A model generated the notes under the pieces. It was not told where the DNA came from, did not search any database, and was given only the letters and a program-made list of their open reading frames with translations. The position numbers were made by a program, and so were the translations under genes. Below are positions 10,005 through 17,629 of a DNA stretch of 64,000 nucleotides, one piece after another; the first letter of the stretch is position 1; every line of letters starts with the position of its first letter. Origin of the DNA: Treponema sp. (lineage in GTDB: Bacteria; Spirochaetota; Spirochaetia; Treponematales; Breznakiellaceae); NCBI GenBank assembly GCA_009777735.1, contig WRLF01000012.1, forward strand, positions 27,504 to 91,503. The letters run 5' to 3'.

Positions 10005-10790
10005 ATGAATAAAAAAACTGTTTTTCTGTTATTTTGGGTACTATCGGCATGCTTCACGGTTTCCGCGCAGCAGATTTTTGACCCTGAAAGTGATTTTCAG
10101 GTAAGATCTGTAAATAACGGCAGATCGATGGAAATAACCGATTATATTGGGGCAAGGCAGACAGTACGTATTCCCCGGCGAATTCAGGGATTGCTCGTTA
10201 CCGGTATTGGTGAAAGCGCATTTCATGATAAAGAGGTAATCAGGGTAATAATTCCCGACAGCGTTACCTCCATAGGAGACAAGGCTTTTTCTCTTTGCTC
10301 CGGTCTTACCGAAATAACCATACCCAATAGTGTTACATTCATTGGAGATATGGCTTTTTGGGGCTGCACGAGCCTTGTCGATATAATCATTCCCAATAGC
10401 GTTATAACTATTGGAGACGGGGTTTTTAGGAATAACACCAACCTTACCAGCGTCATCATTGGGAACAGTGTTACTTCAATTGGGGTTTTTACTTTTGAAG
10501 GTTGCACCAGCCTAAGATCAATTACCATAGGTAACAGCGTTACCTCAATTGGAGTAGGTGCTTTTAGCAGCTGCATCAGTTTAATCTCGATTACCATCCC
10601 TGCCGGCATTACCTCAATAGGAGTGGGTGCTTTTATTTATGATAGCCTTGCCAGCGTAACATTTAACAGGAGCAATACCACAATAGTCCATGCATTCCTT
10701 GGTAACTTAACAGACATGTATGCAAGCGGCGGCGCAGGGACATATACCACTGATAATCCGGGTTGGAATGCGGAGTGGATAAAGCAGTAG
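10005..10790 (+). CDS. BspA-like leucine-rich repeat (LRR_5) secreted protein
   Basis: Signal peptide MNKKTVFLLFWVLSACFTVSA; ~23-aa repeats 'NSVTSIG..AF..C.SL..ITI'. Confidence 0.85.
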   Translation: MNKKTVFLLFWVLSACFTVSAQQIFDPESDFQVRSVNNGRSMEITDYIGARQTVRIPRRIQGLLVTGIGESAFHDKEVIRVIIPDSVTSIGDKAFSLCSGLTEITIPNSVTFIGDMAFWGCTSLVDIIIPNSVITIGDGVFRNNTNLTSVIIGNSVTSIGVFTFEGCTSLRSITIGNSVTSIGVGAFSSCISLISITIPAGITSIGVGAFIYDSLASVTFNRSNTTIVHAFLGNLTDMYASGGAGTYTTDNPGWNAEWIKQ

Positions 10791-10836
10791 AGCTAGGCTT
10801 GCCGTTTTATCCCCAAATACACTAATATGCATTAAG

Positions 10837-11613
10837 ATGGGAAAAACCTTTGTTTTTGTGAATCAAAAGGGGGGGGTGGGTAAAACTACTTCTGCGCTTA
10901 ATATTGGCGCCTACCTTGCTCAGGCAGGCAGGAATGTTCTGCTGGTGGACTTTGACGCACAGGCAAACCTTTCCAGCGGCGTTGGCGCACATCCGCTTAA
11001 ACCGGGAGTTTACGAGCTGCTTTCGGGTACAACAACAATTGATAAAGCAATAAAGAAGACGGCAGTTCCCCGCCTTGATGTGATTCCGTCCGGCATAGAC
11101 CTGTCAGGCGCGGCTGTAGAGCTAATCGGGCTTACGGACCGTGATTTATTCCTGAAAAAAGCTCTTGCGCCGGTTAAAAACAACTATGACTTTATTTTAA
11201 TAGACTGCCCCCCCAGCCTTGGTGTGCTGACATTGAACGGCATGGCTGCAGCCGATTCGGTGCTTATCCCCATGCAGTGCGAGTATTTTGCCATGGAGGG
11301 TTTAAGCCTCCTCTTGCAGACCATTCAGCGTATTCAGCGTAGTTTGAATAAATCACTGGAAATAGGGGGAATTTTTTTTACCATGTACGATTCCCGTACG
11401 AAACTCGCTCATGATGTGGTAAAACAGGTTAGTGCCTATTTTAAAAACAAGGTTTTTTCGACAGTTATCCCCCGCAATGTCCGCCTGTCGGAAGCGCCTT
11501 CTCACGGTCAGCCCATTATCCTGTACGATCCCCAGTGTTCCGGAGCACGTGCTTACCAAAGTCTTTCACAGGAAATAATCCTGCGATACGGAGGTTCCGG
11601 CAGTGGTACGTAA
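10837..11613 (+). CDS. parA: Chromosome partitioning ATPase ParA/Soj
   Basis: KTFVFVNQKGGVGKTTSALNIGAYLAQAGRNVLLVDFDAQANLSSG; DFILIDCPPSLGVLTLN. Confidence 0.95.
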   Translation: MGKTFVFVNQKGGVGKTTSALNIGAYLAQAGRNVLLVDFDAQANLSSGVGAHPLKPGVYELLSGTTTIDKAIKKTAVPRLDVIPSGIDLSGAAVELIGLTDRDLFLKKALAPVKNNYDFILIDCPPSLGVLTLNGMAAADSVLIPMQCEYFAMEGLSLLLQTIQRIQRSLNKSLEIGGIFFTMYDSRTKLAHDVVKQVSAYFKNKVFSTVIPRNVRLSEAPSHGQPIILYDPQCSGARAYQSLSQEIILRYGGSGSGT

Positions 11614-12478
11614 GACAGGACTTGGAAGGGGGTTGGATGTACTCATTCCTGTTAACGATTTCGATGAAGTGCAAAAAGGAACGGTAGCACAGCTTGCCAT
11701 TGACAGGTTTGCACCCAACCCCGATCAACCCCGAAAGTATTTTGATGAAGCAGAGCTTAAGGAATTGGCGGACTCCATTGCCGTACACGGCATCATTCAG
11801 CCGGTTATCGCGGCTGACGCACAGGACGGTTCTTATATCATCATTGCCGGTGAGCGGCGGATCAGAGCTGCCCGGCTGGCTGGCCTTTCCGAGGTTCCGG
11901 TAATTATTCGCGAATACACCGATCAGAAGCGCATGGAAATTTCACTTATCGAAAACATCCAGCGCACCGATCTTAACCCCATTGAAGAAGCTTCTGCTTA
12001 TAAAAATCTGATGGATTTTGCCCGTTTGTCGCAGGAAGAACTCGCTGCACGGGTTGGAAAAAATCGCTCTACGGTAACGAATGCCCTGCGGCTGCTGAAA
12101 CTTCCGGCAGATATGCAAAAAAGCCTTGAGAACAGGAGCATTACCTCCGGTCACGGACGCGCCCTGCTTTCGGTGGCGGATAAAAAGTTACGGGAACAAT
12201 TATTCAGGGATATTACCGCTAAAGGGCTTTCGGTTCGCGAAGCTGAAGAACGGGTGTCGGCGTTAAATACCAATCGCGGCGCAAGCACTTCGGTTGTTGA
12301 AAAAAAAACGCCGCTTCCTGCAAAACGCCCTGTGGAAATTACCGAAATGGAAGAAAAGTTCATCGAAAAGCTGGGAACAAAAGTTACCATTGACGGCGGG
12401 CTGGAAAAGGGGAAAATTCACATTGAGTATTTTTCCATGGACGACCTGGAAAGACTATATGAAATATTGGGCGGTTAG
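11603..12478 (+). CDS. parB: ParB/Spo0J partition protein
   Basis: IDRFAPNPDQPRKYFDEAELKELADSI...IIAGERRIRAARLAGL; overlaps parA end; GTG start. Confidence 0.95.
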   Translation: MVRKTGLGRGLDVLIPVNDFDEVQKGTVAQLAIDRFAPNPDQPRKYFDEAELKELADSIAVHGIIQPVIAADAQDGSYIIIAGERRIRAARLAGLSEVPVIIREYTDQKRMEISLIENIQRTDLNPIEEASAYKNLMDFARLSQEELAARVGKNRSTVTNALRLLKLPADMQKSLENRSITSGHGRALLSVADKKLREQLFRDITAKGLSVREAEERVSALNTNRGASTSVVEKKTPLPAKRPVEITEMEEKFIEKLGTKVTIDGGLEKGKIHIEYFSMDDLERLYEILGG

Positions 12479-12480
12479 CA

Positions 12481-12981
12481 ATGAAAGCGGCATTTCCCGG
12501 TTCGTTTGACCCCCCCACTTTAGGGCATCTCAATATTATCCAGCGGGCAGCAGGCATTTTTGACGAGCTTCTTGTTGTTATTGCCGAAAACCGCCAAAAA
12601 AAATACCTCTTTTCCGCAGAGGAACGGGCAGCCATGCTCCGTCAGCTTGCCGGAGAGCACAGTAATGTGTCAGTATGTGTCTGCGATATTCTGATTGTTG
12701 ATTTTTTACGGAAGGAAGGCATCAATCTTTTAATCCGCGGTGTACGGGGAATGGAAGACTTTTCCTATGAATTCGAACTTTCCATGGTATACAAGGCTCT
12801 TGATTCCGGTATTGAAACGCTTTTTATGACCACTGACCCCGAATATTTTGTCCTGCGTTCTTCATCCATTAAAGAGATTGCTGCTTTTAAGGGTAATGTT
12901 ACCGGGATGGTTCCGCCCTTGGTTGCAGAAGAGCTTGAAAAAAAGTACAGGTTACTTGGTATAACAACCCTTCAAAAGTGA
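12481..12981 (+). CDS. coaD: Pantetheine-phosphate adenylyltransferase
   Basis: MKAAFPGSFDPPTLGHLNIIQRAAGIFDELLV...LRSSSIKEIAAFKGNVTGMVPP. Confidence 0.96.
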   Translation: MKAAFPGSFDPPTLGHLNIIQRAAGIFDELLVVIAENRQKKYLFSAEERAAMLRQLAGEHSNVSVCVCDILIVDFLRKEGINLLIRGVRGMEDFSYEFELSMVYKALDSGIETLFMTTDPEYFVLRSSSIKEIAAFKGNVTGMVPPLVAEELEKKYRLLGITTLQK

Positions 12982-13038
12982 CAAGTGAAAAATACCATAT
13001 CCGGTGCTCTCTGTTCACAGGGCCGGACGATTCGGGTG

Positions 13039-13965
13039 TCAGTCTTCTGTGCTTGTCCGTTGTTCAATCGGACCGCCTGCCCAGACCCAGTTAGGCCATG
13101 AACCGTTGTAGTTAAGAACACGCTGCGGCCAGCCTATAATATCAATTAGAATAAAATAGACCATGGAAGTTCTCGTCCCGCCGCTGCAATGGACAATGAT
13201 TTTGGCATCCCTGGGGATGACACTGAACAAGTCTTCATAGTGGGTTTTAGGGAAATTCATGCCGGTACCAAGATCAATAAAATAATCAGGATAACGGAAT
13301 GTTATGGCGCCGGGAATTATTCCGGCATTCTGTTCACCCTGAGTTCTGACATCCAATATAACCCAATTCTCGTTATCGAGAGCGTCCATAACATCTTTAA
13401 AATCAGCACGTACATTACCCACATTCATACGGGCAATGTATTCGCGGGGTTCTCCGGGTGCGGCAGGACGGTTATTCACTGTTCCGCCTGCGTCGAGCCA
13501 CGCTCTGGTCCCGCCTTCAAGGATCCTTGCATCTTTATGCCCATAAGCCATGAGATTCCAAACAATGCGTGTACCCCACAAACTGTTATTGTCACAATAG
13601 GCTATAACGATGGTGTTATTGCAGATGCCATGCGCTCCCAAAACAGCTTCATGGACTTCTTTGGTTTCAATATCAAACGTATTGCCTTCAAATTCCCGTA
13701 TAAAAGATCCACGCGCTATCCAGATGGCTCCGGGAATGACCTGACTGGGGTTTTCTGAAAAGTCAACCACGACAACATTGTCCTGCTGCATGAACTCCTG
13801 AAGCTCTGTCACAGAGACCCATCTTTCGGGAAATGCCCTCTCTCCGGCATCACGAGCGGGTCCGGTGACAATAACGGGGACAACGGGCGCTCTTTGGCAG
13901 CCAGGAAACAATCCAAATGAGAATATTATAATAAAAACCACAAGTACCGGCGCCGGTTTTTTCAT
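13039..13965 (-). CDS. Tandem-rhodanese lipoprotein (sulfurtransferase-like)
   Basis: Lipobox FGLFPGCQ; two rhodanese-like modules; C-terminal catalytic loop IIVHCSGGTRTSM. Confidence 0.8.
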   Translation of the reverse strand: MKKPAPVLVVFIIIFSFGLFPGCQRAPVVPVIVTGPARDAGERAFPERWVSVTELQEFMQQDNVVVVDFSENPSQVIPGAIWIARGSFIREFEGNTFDIETKEVHEAVLGAHGICNNTIVIAYCDNNSLWGTRIVWNLMAYGHKDARILEGGTRAWLDAGGTVNNRPAAPGEPREYIARMNVGNVRADFKDVMDALDNENWVILDVRTQGEQNAGIIPGAITFRYPDYFIDLGTGMNFPKTHYEDLFSVIPRDAKIIVHCSGGTRTSMVYFILIDIIGWPQRVLNYNGSWPNWVWAGGPIEQRTSTED

Positions 13966-14073
13966 GTCTTTCACCTCCAAATGTTACCGGTAATTATAAA
14001 CCCCTGACCGGGGGATTGTCCAGTAATCAATTATTAATATATGATATTTTAAAGTGAGGAATGTACGATTTAT

Positions 14074-15702
14074 TTGAAAAATATCCGGATTGCGACTTTA
14101 ATTAAAATAATTATCCCTGTTTATTTATTTTGCGCTGTTGTCATTTTTTTTAGTTTTATTTATTATAATTCGGCAATCCAGGAAAGAAATGAAATTCTCC
14201 ACAGAACTCTGGAAGGCTTGGGCGGAGCTCTCGTCTGGCAGGCAACCCCTGCGCTGCATAACGCTCAAGTAAGAGCCGATGCGATGTATATTGTACTTAT
14301 TTTTGTCATTGGGATTAGTGTGGCTATCACACTGGCTTCCCTGTTTATAATAACCTATAAATTATTGCCCATAAGAAACCTTGTAAATACAGCCACCGAA
14401 TTGTCAAAGGAAAATATTGAAAATAATGTAATAATTCCCCATGATGAACTGGGTTTTCTTACCAGGGAACTTGCGCATAAGATACAGAGTCTTGATGCGA
14501 ATATGAAGTTATTGGAAGATGCAGTTGAAAAAGCGAATTCAGCAAGCAAAGCAAAAAGCGATTTTTTATCAAATATGAGCCATGAGATACGCACTCCGAT
14601 GAATGCGATTATTGGCATGACATCCATTGCCAAAAAAGAAAAAGACCCGGATCGAATAAACTATGCTATTGAAAAGATTGAAACCGCTTCATCACATTTG
14701 CTTGGTGTTATAAATGATATTTTAGACATATCAAAAATAGAAATGAATAAACTGGAATTATCGTGTATTCATTTTGATTTTACCAGTATGATTGACAGAG
14801 TCTGCAATGTTATTACAACTAAAATACAGGAAAAACAGCAGCATTTTTCACTTGATATAGACCCTGAAATACCAAAAATTGCATGCGGAGACGATCAGCG
14901 TTTAGCACAGGTGATTGTTAATCTTCTGTCAAACGCCTGCAAATTTACGCCTGAAAACGGTACTATCACGTTTAATGCCAAACTGATAAGCATACAGAAT
15001 GATTCTTGTATTATTCGGATGGTAATACAGGATTCCGGTATAGGCATCTCAAAAGAAGAGCAGGGAAAATTATTCAATAAGTTTCATCAGGCCGAAGCCG
15101 GTATTTCCCGAAAATACGGCGGAACCGGTTTGGGGCTGGCCATTTCGAAGAGCATTGTGGAAATGATGGGCGGTGATATTTGGGTAGAATCGGAACCGGG
15201 GAAAGGCGCAAGTTTTATCTTTACGGTAAATCTTGGAATTCCGGATAATACAGACGAAACCATCAGCATCGGAGATGCCGCCGCTGAACAGGGAGTCGGC
15301 ATAAAAATAACGGAGGAGAGTGATTTTTCCGGAAAAGTGATATTACTGGTGGATGATGTTGATATCAACCTGGAAATTGCATGCGCGCTTCTGGAACCGA
15401 CAGGAGTAACCATAGATACGGCAGTAAATGGAAATGATGCGGTTGATGCATTACTCGCCAACCCTGATCGGTATGATCTGATTTTCATGGATATTCAAAT
15501 GCCGGGAATTGACGGGATGGAAGCCACAAGGATGATCCGGCAGCTTGATATACCCAATGCCGTAACCATACCTATTATTGCCATGACAGCAAATGTGTTC
15601 AAGGAAGATATCGAAAAATGCCTGGATTCCGGAATGAACGCCCATGTAGGAAAACCCATAAACATGGACGAAGTTATGAAAATTTTATCGCACTACCTGT
15701 AA
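14074..15702 (+). CDS. Hybrid sensor histidine kinase with C-terminal receiver domain
   Basis: SHEIRTPMNAIIGM (HisKA), NLLSNACKFTPENGTI and GGTGLGLAISKSIVEMMGG (HATPase), VILLVDDVDINLEIA/DLIFMDIQMPGIDGMEATRMIR (REC). TTG start. Confidence 0.93.
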   Translation: MKNIRIATLIKIIIPVYLFCAVVIFFSFIYYNSAIQERNEILHRTLEGLGGALVWQATPALHNAQVRADAMYIVLIFVIGISVAITLASLFIITYKLLPIRNLVNTATELSKENIENNVIIPHDELGFLTRELAHKIQSLDANMKLLEDAVEKANSASKAKSDFLSNMSHEIRTPMNAIIGMTSIAKKEKDPDRINYAIEKIETASSHLLGVINDILDISKIEMNKLELSCIHFDFTSMIDRVCNVITTKIQEKQQHFSLDIDPEIPKIACGDDQRLAQVIVNLLSNACKFTPENGTITFNAKLISIQNDSCIIRMVIQDSGIGISKEEQGKLFNKFHQAEAGISRKYGGTGLGLAISKSIVEMMGGDIWVESEPGKGASFIFTVNLGIPDNTDETISIGDAAAEQGVGIKITEESDFSGKVILLVDDVDINLEIACALLEPTGVTIDTAVNGNDAVDALLANPDRYDLIFMDIQMPGIDGMEATRMIRQLDIPNAVTIPIIAMTANVFKEDIEKCLDSGMNAHVGKPINMDEVMKILSHYL

Positions 15703-15756
15703 AATAGTGCCTGTCCCCGGAATTTGACAAAATTGCCGAAAATGTCAACGTCCATC

Positions 15757-15785
15757 TTGACAATAATTACTGCTTTTGCTATTCT
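15757..15785 (+). promoter_or_regulatory. Sigma70-like promoter for rpmF-acpP-rnc
   Basis: TTGACA (15757-15762), 17-nt spacer, TATTCT (15780-15785). Confidence 0.6.
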
Positions 15786-15803
15786 CATATCCAGAAAAGG
15801 AAA

Positions 15804-15826
15804 TGTAAAACTAACCGGGTTTTACA
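15804..15826 (+). promoter_or_regulatory. Inverted repeat in rpmF leader
   Basis: Perfect TGTAAAAC-N7-GTTTTACA just downstream of the predicted promoter and upstream of the rpmF start. Confidence 0.5.
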
Positions 15827-15848
15827 AAATGCACAAGAGAGGTTAGAT

Positions 15849-16037
15849 ATGGCTGTACCCAAATTTAAAACATCAAAAGCACGGACCCGCCGTCGGCGGT
15901 CTATTAACATGAAGCTTACCGCTCCCAATCTGATCCAATGCAGCACCTGCGGAAACAAGGTTCTTCTGCACCGGGTCTGCCAAAAATGCGGATTCTACCG
16001 GGGGCGGCAGGTAATAATTCCCGATTCTAAAGTTTAA
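15849..16037 (+). CDS. rpmF: 50S ribosomal protein L32
   Basis: MAVPKFKTSKARTRRRRSINMKLTAPNLIQCSTCGNKVLLHRVCQKCGFYRGRQVI with Zn-binding Cys pairs. Confidence 0.96.
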   Translation: MAVPKFKTSKARTRRRRSINMKLTAPNLIQCSTCGNKVLLHRVCQKCGFYRGRQVIIPDSKV

Positions 16038-16055
16038 TACCAAAGAGAGGAAAAA

Positions 16056-16292
16056 ATGGACGAATTGTTTGAAAAAATGAAAAAACTCATTGCCGAGAAG
16101 CTTGAGGTCGATGAGGGAAAGATCACCATGGAGGCATCTTTCCGCCAGGATCTTGGCGCAGACAGCCTGGACACTTATGAGCTGGTCTATGCCATTGAGG
16201 AGGAAATGGGCATTTCCATTCCTGACGAGAAGGCCAATGAATTCGAAACAGTCAAGGACGCTTACGAATTTATCAAATCCCAGCAAAAATAG
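16056..16292 (+). CDS. acpP: Acyl carrier protein
   Basis: DLGADSLDTYELVYAIEEEMGISIPDEKA, the phosphopantetheine Ser motif. Confidence 0.97.
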   Translation: MDELFEKMKKLIAEKLEVDEGKITMEASFRQDLGADSLDTYELVYAIEEEMGISIPDEKANEFETVKDAYEFIKSQQK

Positions 16293-17031
16293 CCAGGGCG
16301 ATCCGGCTCTGGGACCGGAAAGAAAGAAACAGTTGGCGGCTTTTCAAAAGACCGCAAAGATAAGGTTCAAAAGTCTTGCGCTTTTGAACCTGTCTTTTGT
16401 TCACCGTTCCCTGTCCAATGAAACATGCATTTATTGTACCGTAGATTCATTAAACAACGAACGGCTGGAATTCCTCGGTGATTCCATTTTGGGCGCTTCC
16501 TGCGCTACTCTGTTATATAAAATGTATCCCAATATAACAGAAGGTGAGCTGGCTAAAATAAAGTCTGTTACTGTTTCCGAAGAAGTGCTGTCAGAAGTTG
16601 CAAAACACCTGCAGCTTGACGCTATGCTGCTGTTGGGCAAAGGAGAGGAACTTTCAGGCGGGCGCGGGAAAAAAGCAATCCTCGCCGATGCTCTTGAAGC
16701 TCTTATCGGCGCGCTGTACCTTGACAGCGGTTATAATGCCGCTTTTGCCTTTGTCAGCCGATACTTTACTCCCGAAATTAACCGGGTTACAGAGAACGAT
16801 TACCATCGTGATTACAAATCGCTGCTGCAGGAATTTTGTCAGCGTCATTTCCGTACCTATCCGCAATACCGTCTTGCCAAACTATCCGGCCCGGATCATG
16901 AGCGTATATTCCGAATGGAAGTCAGCGTGAATGGAACTGTTTACGGGCCGGGTTCCGGCCGCAATAAAAAAACCGCCGAGCGGGAAGCGGCAAAAATGGC
17001 ATATATGGCGCTGGATGGATTAATTAAATAA
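16237..17031 (+). CDS. rnc: Ribonuclease III
   Basis: NERLEFLGDSILG (RNase III signature) plus C-terminal dsRBD. The tracked ORF start at 16090 lies deep in acpP; an ATG at 16237 is more likely, but the start is uncertain. Confidence 0.92.
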   Translation: MNSKQSRTLTNLSNPSKNSQGDPALGPERKKQLAAFQKTAKIRFKSLALLNLSFVHRSLSNETCIYCTVDSLNNERLEFLGDSILGASCATLLYKMYPNITEGELAKIKSVTVSEEVLSEVAKHLQLDAMLLLGKGEELSGGRGKKAILADALEALIGALYLDSGYNAAFAFVSRYFTPEINRVTENDYHRDYKSLLQEFCQRHFRTYPQYRLAKLSGPDHERIFRMEVSVNGTVYGPGSGRNKKTAEREAAKMAYMALDGLIK

Positions 17032-17617
17032 AATGACTTGTGTCGATTTCCAGATCTTTCAATGTGATTTTTTCATAGTCTGCCAGGTACCTGCGTCTGG
17101 AATCAACGAGGGTTTGCAATTCTGTCAGCATGTGTTTATTTGCCTTTTCTGCAATGGGATAAATATATCGTTCTGTTTCATCGGTATACCGTTTGACGAA
17201 ATCCATTTTGTTGACAAAGCCAAGAGAGATCATGTTCGATATTCTGTCCGCCACTTTTAGAATTTGGGCGTTTTCGGATCCATGTTCAAAAATGCGGACA
17301 AGAAATGCAACTTTCGGTTCATCAGGATTCCGGGTAACTTCCCTGACAAGCTCATACACCTGATGGCTTTCGTAGTCAATGGAAAGAAGCAGGTTATGGT
17401 TAAAATCGGGAATATCTTCCAGAATATCGTGGACAACCGAAGCTTTTAATAAAACAGAATCTATATAACCGTAGTCAATGAGAATTGACATTGTATCCAG
17501 CTGATGCCTGAACATGTTGCCGCCGCCTTCTCTCGATTTTCCGATGAGGAAAGTAGAAAGCTGTATATACGGGGCAAGACGGGTTTCTCTCAGTTGGTAC
17601 ATTTGCTCAGTAGTCAT
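17024..17617 (-). CDS. HD-domain protein, RelA/SpoT-hydrolase-like
   Basis: FRHQLDTMSILIDYGYIDSVLLKASVVHDILEDIPDFNHN...ILKVADRISNM; HD and HDxxED-like motifs with no synthetase domain. Confidence 0.7.
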   Translation of the reverse strand: MTTEQMYQLRETRLAPYIQLSTFLIGKSREGGGNMFRHQLDTMSILIDYGYIDSVLLKASVVHDILEDIPDFNHNLLLSIDYESHQVYELVREVTRNPDEPKVAFLVRIFEHGSENAQILKVADRISNMISLGFVNKMDFVKRYTDETERYIYPIAEKANKHMLTELQTLVDSRRRYLADYEKITLKDLEIDTSHFI

Positions 17618-17629
17618 AAATTCCCCATG

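Noticed and set aside
16090-16236. N-terminal extension of the RNase III ORF
   Set aside because: Lies within acpP in another frame and has no RNase III similarity; a later start (about 16237 or downstream) is more likely.
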